42,370 nt of DNA from an uncultured Bacteroidales bacterium. GTDB taxonomy: Bacteria > Bacteroidota > Bacteroidia > Bacteroidales > Paludibacteraceae. The translations under genes were made by a program, and so were the position numbers. Under the pieces are notes generated by a model, which was not told the DNA's origin, ran no database searches, and worked only from the letters and a program-made list of their open reading frames with translations. Positions 17,126 to 25,386 of the stretch are shown here, in pieces. The stretch is from positions 1 to 42,370 of the forward strand of contig CACYGT010000005.1 in assembly GCA_902774075.1 (NCBI GenBank), read 5' to 3'. Position 1 is the stretch's first letter; the number at the start of each line of letters is the position of its first letter.

Positions 17126-17158
17126 GCAAAGGTACGAAAAATTTTTGATATATGCAAA
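17126..17158 (-). promoter_or_regulatory. Promoter upstream of the 228-residue gene
   Basis: -7 TACCTTTGC (17134 to 17126), 20 bp, -33 TTTG (17158 to 17155) preceded by AAA and followed by CATATATC, the same extended upstream element seen at 12795-12810 and 20816-20832. The 160-nt leader between it and the ATG at 16959 has no gene that I can support. Confidence 0.78.
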
Positions 17159-17190
17159 TTTTTGGGAACAGAAATGGAATAAAAGTGCAA

Positions 17191-17269
17191 AAAAGACACA
17201 AGCTAAAACAAAAAAAGACACAAGCTATAACAAAAAAGACACAAGCTGAAATGAGAAAAGACACAAGCT
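17191..17269. repeat. Four-copy iteron-like direct repeat
   Basis: Four perfect copies of the 14-mer AAAAGACACAAGCT at 17191, 17213, 17234 and 17256, spaced 22, 21 and 22 bp (two helical turns) by short AT-rich linkers. It lies just upstream of the minus-strand promoter at 17126-17158, so it may be an array of operators read on one face of the helix. There is no gene in 16960-17414 besides the promoter, this array and the terminator. Confidence 0.85.
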
Positions 17270-17336
17270 AAATAATGGACCAGGATGGAATCTCTGGAAA
17301 TGTTGCCAAGTGGGCAGGTGGGATGGTAGGATAAAA

Positions 17337-17366
17337 GAAAGCAAAACGGGCGCAAAAATGCGCCCG
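17337..17366 (-). terminator. Rho-independent terminator, with a second hairpin upstream
   Basis: On the minus strand a perfect 8-bp stem (CGGGCGCA paired with TGCGCCCG, 17347-17366, four-base loop) is followed by TTTTGCTTTCTTTT. A second perfect 7-bp hairpin (CTCGTCA/TGACGAG, 17384-17403) precedes it. Both lie just after the orphan C-terminal fragment at 17415 and would end transcription from the block at 17.4-20.7 kb. Confidence 0.85.
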
Positions 17367-17414
17367 AAATGCAAAATATTATTCTCGTCACTGTCTTGAC
17401 GAGCAGGAAACGAA

Positions 17415-17465
17415 CTAACGAACTTCTTGGCCGGTGAGGGTATAGAAAATATATTTATTATAACA
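17415..17465 (-). pseudogene. Orphan 3' end resembling a T9SS-type C-terminal motif
   Basis: The minus strand reads NKYIFYTLTGQEVR then TAG directly before the terminator pair. FYTLTGQEVR matches the last strand common at the C-terminus of secreted Bacteroidales proteins (compare VFDARGNRVQ at the end of the giant protein in this window). The frame is closed by a TAG upstream at about 17467 and overlaps the end of the 120-residue gene. It looks like the remnant of a secreted-protein gene whose body was replaced by the accessory block; this is inference from 17 codons. Confidence 0.4.
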
Positions 17466-17820
17466 CTTCTATTTCATCAGCAGTATATGGTCCAACTTCT
17501 TTCATCTCATACGAACAGAATAGATTGTCTCCTTCAATTCGATCAATACGAATTATGGTACCTATGGGTAAATCGCTCTTTTCAACTAACGTTTTCGCTT
17601 TCTTTCCCACTTTGGTTTTTAAATCTACTCCCGCAGTAGAAACCGCTACTTCCTTTTCTTCCACATTGAGTAAGCGGATTATTTCTTTCTGATTTTCTAC
17701 TAACTGCTCAAGTAATTCCTTGCGAGCATTAATTTTGAGATACCAGCAGTTTAATTCTCGACAAATGAGAAGTATTACAACTGCAATTACAATAGTGATA
17801 ATAATGGCTGAAACATCCAT
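17458..17820 (-). CDS. Small single-pass membrane protein of unknown function
   Basis: 120 residues. One N-terminal helix (about 4-21, VSAIIITIVIAVVILLIC), then a coiled-coil-like stretch (LLEQLVENQKEIIRLLN, about 36-52), then a small beta domain (about 70-120, LPIGTIIRIDRIEGDNLFCSYE). The C-terminal segment resembles the beta-barrel of NfeD/OB-type domains, which pair with membrane anchors, but the match is weak. It lies 20 nt after the BRCT gene, in the same direction, and probably belongs to that operon. Confidence 0.65.
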   Translation of the reverse strand: MDVSAIIITIVIAVVILLICRELNCWYLKINARKELLEQLVENQKEIIRLLNVEEKEVAVSTAGVDLKTKVGKKAKTLVEKSDLPIGTIIRIDRIEGDNLFCSYEMKEVGPYTADEIEVL

Positions 17821-17840
17821 AATAAATATAAAAATAAAAG

Positions 17841-18578
17841 TTAATATTCTGAATTCATATATCTATCATATAAAGATAGTAGAACTTTGTCGTTATGGGT
17901 TTTGATCCAAAGTCGGGCAAAGTTGAGAATGTCATCTTCGGTCATAAAACTAAAGTCGAACTTATCTGATTTATTGCGATTGTAGTAGTTCTGGATCATA
18001 AGAATGTTCTCATCTTTCTCTCCTCGTTGGAGTTTTTCGATAGTCGAGTTACTTAGCACAAAAATTTGGATCTGGGGAGACAACATGTGGTTACACCAAG
18101 CCGCTAAATTACCGGCTATTTGCGAGATGGCGTATTTATCTTTGCGGAAACCCTCACAGAAATATAACTCTTTACCTGCTATCTTATTGCGGCCTCCATC
18201 ATCAAACATATAATGATGTTGGTTAAAATGTTCAATAGTAAAATCTAAGTCTTTTATAACTTCGTTGGATGTTGCGTACTCTTCCCAGTTCTCGCCCCGT
18301 AGGATACAATCCAAATCTTCTTGTGACAAGCGACGAATCGTAAAACCATCGTGCTGAAGAGTGTCTAGCTTTTGGATTTTCTCCGGATCTGGATTTTGGC
18401 CTACGAGCACAAAGCGAGTGGATTTAGATATAGTGTTGTTAACTTCCGCTCCCCACGCTTTCAGTAGTTTGGAGAGTGCGCGACCCTCAATTGAGAAAGT
18501 GCCAATATAGGCCACTCGTCTATCGTAAAAAGGATTGTTTTTGATATCCTTTTGTATTGAAAATAACGTTGTTTCCAT
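17841..18578 (-). CDS. BRCT-domain protein, possibly tandem BRCT
   Basis: 245 residues. Residues about 15-95 form a BRCT domain of the ligase/RFC1 type: NPFYDRRVAYIGTFS, then LLKAWGAEVNNTISKSTRFVLVG and GFTIRRLSQEDL. The last 135 residues are unassigned but include AGKELYFCEGF and QIFVLSNSTIEKLQRG, which could be a degenerate second BRCT. BRCT domains bind phosphopeptides or DNA ends. The domain is a paralogue of the C-terminal BRCT of the next gene upstream, from which it is separated by only 3 nt. Confidence 0.8.
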   Translation of the reverse strand: METTLFSIQKDIKNNPFYDRRVAYIGTFSIEGRALSKLLKAWGAEVNNTISKSTRFVLVGQNPDPEKIQKLDTLQHDGFTIRRLSQEDLDCILRGENWEEYATSNEVIKDLDFTIEHFNQHHYMFDDGGRNKIAGKELYFCEGFRKDKYAISQIAGNLAAWCNHMLSPQIQIFVLSNSTIEKLQRGEKDENILMIQNYYNRNKSDKFDFSFMTEDDILNFARLWIKTHNDKVLLSLYDRYMNSEY

Positions 18579-18581
18579 ATA

Positions 18582-19445
18582 TTAGATCATACTAAAGTTT
18601 CCATTAAGTATCTGTGTTACATCGTCTTGGTTTAATTGACGAATTGGATAGCCTTCTGCTATAAGGGATTGCAACTTTGCTAGTTTTGCCGGACCTGCAT
18701 CACGTCCAACAAAGACGAAATTGGTACGCTTGGAAATACCGGTATCTATGTCTGCTCCGAACGATTTGAGTTTTTGCGCTAACTCGTTGCGATCAATATC
18801 AAAGACACCGGTAATGACGACTTTCTTGTTATAGAACGGATTGTTAGGGTCTGCATTTGTTAAGTCCTTGTGTAGTACGTCGCCCTTTAGCGGGTCATGT
18901 TTGACAATTTTACTATGCCGTTCTTCTTCGGGGATATAATTAGCTAAACGCGACAAATCCGGTTTTACGCCTTCAAGATAAAACTTGTAGAATTGCGCGC
19001 AACGCAATGAGTCAAAACCAGCATCGTGATGTTGGTCATCATGTAAATCAAATGCCCAACATAATTTATCTAGCGAAAGAGAGTATATCTGATATGTACA
19101 GATGAATTTGGCAATATTATTGTGCGGAATGCCATAGTAGTCTAAGTTAGTACGCAGGACAGATTCGTCAAATGTCGCATTATGAGCAACTACCGGATAG
19201 TTCTCAAATAGTTCTTTATAATACGGCCAAATTTTATTAAATGTAGGCGCGTTAATCGTTTGTTCTGGAGTAATATGGTGTACTTTTATGCATCCCATTT
19301 CATATAGATTTTCTGGCGGCTGGATATAATCCACCACAGTGCTCTTAATAACACCGTTTTCCACTATTGTGACGCCTATTTGGCACGCCATCTTACTGAA
19401 TGTGGCCGTTTCAAAATCTACAGCGATGAAGCTATTTGATAACAT
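18582..19445 (-). CDS. DnaQ-type 3'-5' exonuclease fused to a BRCT domain
   Basis: 288 residues from ATG 19445, the start just before the exonuclease core; an in-frame ATG at 19565 would add 40 residues with no domain. The DEDDh exonuclease motifs are intact: VDFETATF (Asp10, Glu12), HNATFD (Asp93) and HDAGFDS (His140, Asp145). A linker leads to a C-terminal BRCT domain (about 205-288) with NPFYNKKVVITGVFD and GISKRTNFVFVG. This architecture occurs in bacterial exonucleases related to the Pol III epsilon subunit and points to proofreading, repair or nucleic-acid turnover. It is part of the accessory block. Confidence 0.85.
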   Translation of the reverse strand: MLSNSFIAVDFETATFSKMACQIGVTIVENGVIKSTVVDYIQPPENLYEMGCIKVHHITPEQTINAPTFNKIWPYYKELFENYPVVAHNATFDESVLRTNLDYYGIPHNNIAKFICTYQIYSLSLDKLCWAFDLHDDQHHDAGFDSLRCAQFYKFYLEGVKPDLSRLANYIPEEERHSKIVKHDPLKGDVLHKDLTNADPNNPFYNKKVVITGVFDIDRNELAQKLKSFGADIDTGISKRTNFVFVGRDAGPAKLAKLQSLIAEGYPIRQLNQDDVTQILNGNFSMI

Positions 19446-19676
19446 ATATAAAAAGTGTGAACCCCTGTAATATTGGTATATTCGGGCTTCGACTCCCATG
19501 ACTTCCAATATATGCAGAAAGTCCACACCATTAGTGTGAACATTCGCTATATCTCGGAAGTACATTACAATTTTGTGGATGATTGAAAATGTCCTAAATA
19601 AAGCAAACGCTTATATTTTATCATGTAGCGCACACTAGCGCTTGTCCTCCGGTTTAACGTCGTGGAGCGACGATGG

Positions 19677-20672
19677 TTATTCCGCTTCTATCTCACGCAT
19701 TTTTGCTTGTAAGAGTTTCTTGTCCGGCAGGCAAAGCTTATATTCTGCTACCATCGTTGGCGATAACGAGCGACTGAGTGCATACTCAACGACTTCGTTA
19801 TCTTTATCTTTACAGAGAAGAATACCTATACTCGGGTTTTCATGAGGTTTCTTTACGTCTCGGTCTAATGCCTCCAAATAGAAATTCAATTGTCCCAGAT
19901 GTTCCGGTTTGAACGAACCCATCTTCAGTTCAAAAGCTACAAGACATTGCAACTCGCGGTGGAAAAAGAGTAAATCAATACGGAAATCACTATTACCCAC
20001 CTGCAAACGATACTCCTCGTCTATAAAAATGAAATCTTTGCCGAGTTCAAGGATAAACTCCTTCATCTGCTGCACAAGGGCAGATTTCATCGAGCTCTCC
20101 GTCTTGTATTCCTTGCCCCCGATAAACTCCATCACATATTGGTCGCGGAACACTTGTTCTGCTGAAGGAGCAATTTCTCTCAACAGTGGTGAGAGTTTTG
20201 GTTTCTCCAACATCGCACGCTCAAATAAGGCACTATCGATTTGACGATTCAGATCTCGTTTGGAGAGACGTTCTTTTACGCAAAGTTGCAAATAAAATTC
20301 CCTTTCTGCCTCCGATTTTGTACGGCTGAGTATGATAAGATTATTCGTCCAACTAATTTCTCTCACCAGTGGCGAGAGTTTTTTATCCGCATTGCGATAG
20401 GCCTCATAAAACTGCTTCATGCGCCAGAGGTTCTGAGCAGAGAATCCCTTCAGTTCAGGCGCTGTGTGGGCGATATATTCAGACAACTGCTGTACGACGC
20501 TATCTCCCCATTGAGTTGATTCAATCTTATCAGACATGTATGCGCCCAACTGCCAATACAACTCGATTAGTTGAGAGTTGGCTGTGCGAACGATCTCCGA
20601 GCGAGCATGCTGAATCAGACGAATCACTTCATCGAATTGCTGTGTCGAAACTATGTCTGTTTTATCTTTCAT
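19677..20672 (-). CDS. DUF1016 / YhcG-family PDDEXK nuclease
   Basis: 331 residues. The N-terminal DUF1016 helical domain (about 8-150) includes LIELYWQLGAYMSDKI and FSAQNLWRMKQFYEAY. The C-terminal nuclease domain (about 175-331) has the PD-(D/E)xK core in FRIDLLFFHRELQCLVAFELK. YhcG proteins are linked to restriction loci and accessory islands; a direct defence role is not proven. The peptide KLSPLVREI / KLSPLLREI occurs twice (about residues 97 and 158) because a 28-bp palindromic element is duplicated in the gene. It reads from a promoter at 20798-20830 with a leader of about 115 nt. The 230 nt between its stop and the exonuclease gene hold nothing I can assign. Confidence 0.9.
   Translation of the reverse strand: MKDKTDIVSTQQFDEVIRLIQHARSEIVRTANSQLIELYWQLGAYMSDKIESTQWGDSVVQQLSEYIAHTAPELKGFSAQNLWRMKQFYEAYRNADKKLSPLVREISWTNNLIILSRTKSEAEREFYLQLCVKERLSKRDLNRQIDSALFERAMLEKPKLSPLLREIAPSAEQVFRDQYVMEFIGGKEYKTESSMKSALVQQMKEFILELGKDFIFIDEEYRLQVGNSDFRIDLLFFHRELQCLVAFELKMGSFKPEHLGQLNFYLEALDRDVKKPHENPSIGILLCKDKDNEVVEYALSRSLSPTMVAEYKLCLPDKKLLQAKMREIEAE
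20172..20199. repeat. Palindromic 28-bp element, copy 1, inside the YhcG gene
   Basis: It is 26 of 28 bases identical to copy 2 at 20355-20382. It holds a near-perfect 19-bp palindrome CTCTCAACAGTGGTGAGAG and reads through the gene in the same frame as copy 2. Confidence 0.85.
20355..20382. repeat. Palindromic 28-bp element, copy 2, inside the YhcG gene
   Basis: The palindrome here is CTCTCACCAGTGGCGAGAG with one mismatched pair. The two differences from copy 1 each fall in the palindrome arms. Both copies encode KLSPL(V/L)REI. Confidence 0.85.
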
Positions 20673-20797
20673 TAGGTTTTATGAACGCCTTTTTCATATG
20701 TTCTGTATTTACCCCCATCCCGAAAGACATATACCCTCGGCGTGGACTAAATACTGCAAAACTTTCTTACCCACAGGGGCACGATTCATTTTGCGCT

Positions 20798-20830
20798 GCA
20801 AAATTACACAAAATTTTTGATATATGCAAA
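20798..20830 (-). promoter_or_regulatory. Promoter of the YhcG gene
   Basis: -7 TAATTTTGC (20806 to 20798), 20 bp, -33 TTTG (20830 to 20827) within the recurring AAATTTGCATATATC upstream element. Confidence 0.8.
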
Positions 20831-20877
20831 TTTCTAAAGATGAAAAGGCAAAAAAATATGGAAAAATCGCGCGGGCG

Positions 20878-20910
20878 CTTGCGTATGTGAAAAAATTGTT
20901 GTACCTTTGT
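20878..20910 (+). promoter_or_regulatory. Nitroreductase promoter
   Basis: -33 CTTG at 20878-20881, 20 bp spacer, -7 TACCTTTGT at 20902-20910. It is divergent from the YhcG promoter and 24 nt before the chosen ATG. Confidence 0.75.
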
Positions 20911-20933
20911 GCCCGATTTTAATTTGGAGTAGA

Positions 20934-21467
20934 ATGGCTACAAACGATAGAAATATGAGTTTTAGGGATTTATGCGCGCACAGACGCTCGATACGCAAGT
21001 ACACGAACGCGCCAGTAGAGCAGGAGAAGATCGACTATATGCTGCAGTGTGCGTTGATGAGTCCGAGTGCAAAACGGACGTGTCCGTGGGAGTTCATCGT
21101 GGTGCGTGACGAGGCGAAGTTACGTCCGTTAGCGGGCTGTCGTACGTACGGCTCGCAGATGTTCAACACCGCAACGGCAGCGATCATCATTGCCCTGGAC
21201 CCGACGTTGTGCGATAACACATGGATGGCGGATGGCGCTATTGCCGCGGAGCATATCCTGTTGGCGGCGGCTGAGCAAGGTGTAGGTGCGTGCTGGTGTC
21301 ATGTGCATGAGCGCGAAGGGGCGCCGGAGTTGGTGCGCAAGACCTGCGGCATTCCCGAAAAGTATGAGATACTCTGCGCAATTGCGCTCGGCTACCCTGA
21401 TGAGGAACGAAGCACATATGACCTTTCTCGATTGAAGTATGAAAAGATACATAAAGAAATGTTTTAG
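20934..21467 (+). CDS. Nitroreductase-family flavoprotein
   Basis: 177 residues from ATG 20934, preceded by GGAG; an earlier in-frame ATG at 20907 overlaps the -7 box. The FMN-binding start CAHRRSIRKYTNAPVEQEKI and the later AAEHILLAAAEQGVGACWCH and CGIPEKYEILCAIALGYP are standard for the family. Such enzymes reduce nitro groups, quinones or related electrophiles with NAD(P)H; the physiological substrate is not predictable. It is a monocistronic gene at the border of the accessory block. The 166 nt before pdxA hold no promoter or terminator that I recognise. Confidence 0.9.
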   Translation: MATNDRNMSFRDLCAHRRSIRKYTNAPVEQEKIDYMLQCALMSPSAKRTCPWEFIVVRDEAKLRPLAGCRTYGSQMFNTATAAIIIALDPTLCDNTWMADGAIAAEHILLAAAEQGVGACWCHVHEREGAPELVRKTCGIPEKYEILCAIALGYPDEERSTYDLSRLKYEKIHKEMF

Positions 21468-21633
21468 AAGTTCGCGTTCGTGAATGCTTCTTCTTCGGAG
21501 TAACTCGCCCCATGCTCGACGACTCTCGCGTTCCCCATCCGCTCGAGACGCCTCCGAGAGAAGAACATTCGCTCACAACAAAACAGACACCTATAGAGCA
21601 CATATGCTCACGAAATAATAATAAATTATAAGA

Positions 21634-22746
21634 ATGAAACCTATAGTAGCAATAACGGCCGGAGATACGAACGGAGTAGGATACGAGGTGATGATAAAGA
21701 GCCTCCTGATCGGCTATGTGTTCGAGATCATGCGGCCGGTGATATACGGTAACGCCGCGGTGGCAAAGAAACATTTTCAGACGCTGGACGAGGAGTTCCG
21801 TAACGTGACGTGGAACATGATCGACGACCCGTCGCAAGCCAAGGACGGCCGTCTCAATCTCATCACCTGTTACACGGACGACCTGCCTGTGCAGTTCGGA
21901 AAGAACACGGAGGCCTCGAACAAAGCCGCCAAGGCATCGCTCGAACGTGCGTGTCGCGACCTCAAAGCCGGTAAGGTACACGCGCTGGTGACCGCGCCGA
22001 TCAACAAAGAAGCCTTAGGCGGAGGACATACAGAGTTCCTGACGGAACAGTTTGGGCGAACTGAAAACGGAAAACTGAAAACGGAAAATGGTTCGTTGAT
22101 GATGCTGTGCAGCGGGAACTTGCGGGTAGCGCTGGTGTGCAACCATGTGGCGATAGCCGATATCCCTGCGCAGATCACAGAGGAGAACATCCTGGCTAAG
22201 TTGACGCTGCTCAATAACGCCCTTAAGCGGGACTTCCGTATCGAGAAACCCCGTATAGCCGTGCTGGCGCTCAATCCCCATGCGGGCGATAGAGGGCTGT
22301 TAGGCAAGGAGGAGGAGACGATCATCGTTCCGGCGATCACTAAGGCGAACGAGCAGGATATATGGGCGTTCGGGCCGTACCCCTCGGACGGTTTCTTCGG
22401 CGCGGGTCAGTTCACACACTACGATGCCGTGCTGGCGATGTATCACGACCAGGGATTGATACCGTTCAAGACGCTCGACATGACGGGCGTGAACTATACG
22501 GCAGGACTGAATATCGTTCGTACCTCGCCGGACCACGGCACGGGATATGATATCGCGGGTAAGAACCAAGCCGACGAGCGAAGTATGCGCAACGCGCTGT
22601 TTATGGCGATTGATGTGCTGCGTGCCCGTGCGGAGTACGATGAGTTGCGTGCCAACCCGCTGCCGTTCATCGAGCGCAACGAGGGCGAAGGCAAACCAAG
22701 ACGTGAGTTTATAGATTTTAAGACAACAACATATAATGACAAGTAA
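21634..22746 (+). CDS. pdxA: 4-hydroxythreonine-4-phosphate dehydrogenase
   Basis: 370 residues. PdxA oxidises 4-phosphohydroxy-L-threonine in pyridoxal 5'-phosphate synthesis. Family features are [13 protein letters not shown] at the N-terminus, [17 protein letters not shown] (metal-ligand His near 132), [12 protein letters not shown] and [13 protein letters not shown]. The protein is somewhat longer than usual: residues about 142-152 ([11 protein letters not shown]) are encoded by an in-frame heptamer tract in the loop before [14 protein letters not shown]. The stop overlaps the alaS start by 11 nt, so the two are cotranscribed. Confidence 0.95.
   Translation: MKPIVAITAGDTNGVGYEVMIKSLLIGYVFEIMRPVIYGNAAVAKKHFQTLDEEFRNVTWNMIDDPSQAKDGRLNLITCYTDDLPVQFGKNTEASNKAAKASLERACRDLKAGKVHALVTAPINKEALGGGHTEFLTEQFGRTENGKLKTENGSLMMLCSGNLRVALVCNHVAIADIPAQITEENILAKLTLLNNALKRDFRIEKPRIAVLALNPHAGDRGLLGKEEETIIVPAITKANEQDIWAFGPYPSDGFFGAGQFTHYDAVLAMYHDQGLIPFKTLDMTGVNYTAGLNIVRTSPDHGTGYDIAGKNQADERSMRNALFMAIDVLRARAEYDELRANPLPFIERNEGEGKPRREFIDFKTTTYNDK
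22061..22088 (+). repeat. In-frame heptamer tract inside pdxA
   Basis: Four exact 7-bp units alternating CTGAAAA and CGGAAAA (28 bp) in the pdxA frame. The units are nearly the same as those in the apbE/OMP intergenic tracts, more than 10 kb away. Confidence 0.93.
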
Positions 22747-25351
22747 AGAGATTAGACAGTCCTTTTTGGACTTTATGGCAAGTAAGGGTCACCAGGTAGT
22801 GCCGAGTGCGCCGATGGTGATCAAAGATGACCCGACGCTGATGTTCACCAACGCCGGTATGAACCCCTGGAAGGGTATCATCTTGGGCAATGACCCGATC
22901 AAATATCCGCGTGTAGCAGACAGTCAGAAATGTCTGCGCGTGAGCGGCAAGCACAACGACCTGGAGGAAGTAGGACACGACACGTACCACCACACGATGT
23001 TTGAGATGTTAGGTAACTGGTCGTTCGGCGACTATTTCAAGAAAGAGGCGATTGATTTTGCGTGGGAGTATATCGTCGATGTGCTCAAGATCGACCCGTC
23101 CAACCTGTATGCCACCGTTTTCGAGGGTTCGAAAGAAGAAGGGCTGGACCGCGACGACGAGGCAGCATCTATCTGGGCCAAACACCTGCCTGCCGATCAT
23201 ATCCTGAACGGCAACAAGCACGATAACTTCTGGGAGATGGGTGATACGGGTCCTTGCGGTCCGTGTTCGGAGATCCACGTGGACAGCCGTTCGGCCGAAG
23301 AGCGCGCCAAAGTGCCGGGACGGGAGTTGGTCAACAAAGACCACCCGCAGGTGATTGAGATATGGAACATCGTCTTCATGCAGTATAACCGCAAGGCAGA
23401 CGGTTCGCTGGAGCCGCTGGCTAAGAAAGTGATAGACACCGGTATGGGCTTCGAGCGTCTCGTGCGTACGATCCAAGGCAAGACCTCTAACTACGACACC
23501 GACGTCTTCCAACCGATGCTGCGTCGTATCGGTGCGATCTGCGGCTGCGAATATGGACGCGATGAGAAGACGGATATCGCGATGCGTGTGATCGCCGACC
23601 ATATCCGTACGATCGCCTTCGCTATCACCGACGGACAGCTGCCGAGCAACGAGAAAGCAGGTTACGTCATTCGCCGTATCCTCCGTCGTGCTGTGCGCTA
23701 TGGTTATACCTTCCTCAACATGCGTTCGGCCTTCCTCTATCAGCTTGTGCCGCAACTCATCGAAGACCTCGGCGAGGCCTATCCGGAACTGAAGGCACAG
23801 GAGGCACAGATCACGCCGGTCATCAAATCAGAGGAAGAGGCGTTCCTCCGTACCCTCGACAAAGGTATCGGTTTGCTCGACAAACTGATGGACGAAGCGC
23901 GCAAAGCCGGCAAGACCGAGATCTCGGGTGTCGATGTGTTCACACTCAAGGACACCTACGGCTTCCCGCTCGACCTGACCGAGCTCATCCTGCGTGAGAA
24001 CGGCTTTACCACCAACGAGGACGAGTACAACAAAGCGCTCGAGCACCAGAAAGAGATGGGTCGTTCGGCCAACAAACAGGACCTGGGCGACTGGACCGTA
24101 CTGCGCGAAGGAGAGACCGAGTTCGTCGGTTATGATGAGTTGAGCGTCGAGACCCGTATCCTGCGCTACCGTCAGGTGAGTCAGAAAGGCAAAGCGTTCT
24201 ATCAGGTCGTGCTGGAGAAGACCCCGTTCTACGCCGAGATGGGTGGTGAGGTAGGAGACACGGGAGAATTAAAAATTCAAAATTCAAAATTCAAAATTAT
24301 CGATACCAAGCGTGAGAATAACTTACCCGTACATATTATGGCAGAACTGCCGAAGGATGTAGAGGCTACGTTCGTCGCAGAGGTGGACGCTGAGCGTCGT
24401 CAGGCGATCGCCTGCAACCACTCGGCTACCCATATCATCCACTACGCGCTGCGTGAGGTGCTCGGTAAGCATGTCGAGCAGAAGGGCTCGCTGGTGACGG
24501 CAGAGAGTCTGCGTTTTGACTTTAGTCACTTCCAGAAAGTGACGCCCGAAGAGCTCCGTAAAGTAGAGCAGGTAGCGAACGCCTTCGTGCGTCGTGACTT
24601 CCACCTCGAGGAGAGTCGTCATACACCGATCGCAGAGGCCAAGGCGATGGGAGCGATGGCGCTATTCGGCGAGAAATACGGTGACGATGTGCGTGTGATC
24701 AAATTCGGTGACTCGGTTGAACTCTGCGGTGGATGCCATGTCTCTTCGACCGGCCGTATCGGTGCGATCCGTATCATCATGGAGACGAGTGTCGCAGCCG
24801 GCGTACGCCGTATAGAGGCGGTAACAGCAGCCAAAGCCGATGAACTCTATTACATCGCGCAGGATACACTCAATAACCTGAAAGTGCTCTTCAATAACTC
24901 GCCCGATGTAGTGAATGCCATCCATAAGTTCCTTGACGAGAACGCCAACCTCAAGAAACAGATTGAGCAGTTCACAGCCGAGAAGATCGAGCAGTACCGC
25001 GACCATATCATCGGTCGTGCGGAGAACTTCGGTGATATCAAACTGGTGCGTATCGAAGGCGAAGAAGACCCGGAGATGATCCGCGGTGTGATGCCGCTCT
25101 TACGCGGTAAGTTCACCGACATGAAGTTCGCTGTCGTAGCGGCTACACATTGGAACGATAAGCCGACGATCGCGGTGTTCCTGAGCCAGCCGTTCGTGGA
25201 CGAAGGCAAGAACGCCGGTGCGATGATCAAGTCGGCAGCCAAGCATATCCAAGGCGGTGGTGGCGGTCAGCCTTGGTTTGCTACCGCCGGAGGTCGTGAT
25301 GTCAACGGCCTCAATGCCGCAATGGAGGAATTAGTGAATGGATTGTCGTAA
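22736..25351 (+). CDS. alaS: Alanine-tRNA ligase
   Basis: 871 residues, full length. The aminoacylation core begins [19 protein letters not shown], with FTNAGMN and the class II motif [12 protein letters not shown]. The editing domain carries the zinc ligands in HSATHIIH (about 560) and ELCGGCH (about 664). The C-terminal domain ends with [18 protein letters not shown]. It charges tRNA-Ala and clears misacylated Ser/Gly. Residues 513-522 ([10 protein letters not shown]), just before the conserved [11 protein letters not shown], come from a heptamer tract in a variable loop. Confidence 0.98.
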   Translation: MTSKEIRQSFLDFMASKGHQVVPSAPMVIKDDPTLMFTNAGMNPWKGIILGNDPIKYPRVADSQKCLRVSGKHNDLEEVGHDTYHHTMFEMLGNWSFGDYFKKEAIDFAWEYIVDVLKIDPSNLYATVFEGSKEEGLDRDDEAASIWAKHLPADHILNGNKHDNFWEMGDTGPCGPCSEIHVDSRSAEERAKVPGRELVNKDHPQVIEIWNIVFMQYNRKADGSLEPLAKKVIDTGMGFERLVRTIQGKTSNYDTDVFQPMLRRIGAICGCEYGRDEKTDIAMRVIADHIRTIAFAITDGQLPSNEKAGYVIRRILRRAVRYGYTFLNMRSAFLYQLVPQLIEDLGEAYPELKAQEAQITPVIKSEEEAFLRTLDKGIGLLDKLMDEARKAGKTEISGVDVFTLKDTYGFPLDLTELILRENGFTTNEDEYNKALEHQKEMGRSANKQDLGDWTVLREGETEFVGYDELSVETRILRYRQVSQKGKAFYQVVLEKTPFYAEMGGEVGDTGELKIQNSKFKIIDTKRENNLPVHIMAELPKDVEATFVAEVDAERRQAIACNHSATHIIHYALREVLGKHVEQKGSLVTAESLRFDFSHFQKVTPEELRKVEQVANAFVRRDFHLEESRHTPIAEAKAMGAMALFGEKYGDDVRVIKFGDSVELCGGCHVSSTGRIGAIRIIMETSVAAGVRRIEAVTAAKADELYYIAQDTLNNLKVLFNNSPDVVNAIHKFLDENANLKKQIEQFTAEKIEQYRDHIIGRAENFGDIKLVRIEGEEDPEMIRGVMPLLRGKFTDMKFAVVAATHWNDKPTIAVFLSQPFVDEGKNAGAMIKSAAKHIQGGGGGQPWFATAGGRDVNGLNAAMEELVNGLS
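24272..24299 (+). repeat. In-frame heptamer tract inside alaS
   Basis: Three copies of AAAATTC plus AAAATTA, 28 bp, much more AT-rich than the flanking coding sequence and open in the alaS frame. Confidence 0.92.
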
Positions 25352-25383
25352 TAACGTAATTACGTTATAACGTTATAACGAAA
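25352..25383 (+). repeat. Octamer tract between alaS and the GtrA-like gene
   Basis: Four 8-bp units built on TAACGTTA, a palindrome. They start at the base after the alaS stop and run to three bases before the next ATG. Confidence 0.88.
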
Positions 25384-25386
25384 AAA

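Noticed and set aside
17191..17269. Possible CRISPR array
   Set aside because: The repeats are only 14 bp with 7-8 bp AT-rich linkers that resemble each other, and there are no cas genes nearby.
19446..19565. A 40-residue N-terminal extension of the BRCT-exonuclease from ATG 19565
   Set aside because: The exonuclease core begins right after ATG 19445, and the extension has no domain or conserved pattern; kept only as an alternative start.
21468..21633. Promoter or riboswitch upstream of pdxA
   Set aside because: No TAnnTTTG element and no convincing conserved RNA fold could be recognised in these 166 nt.
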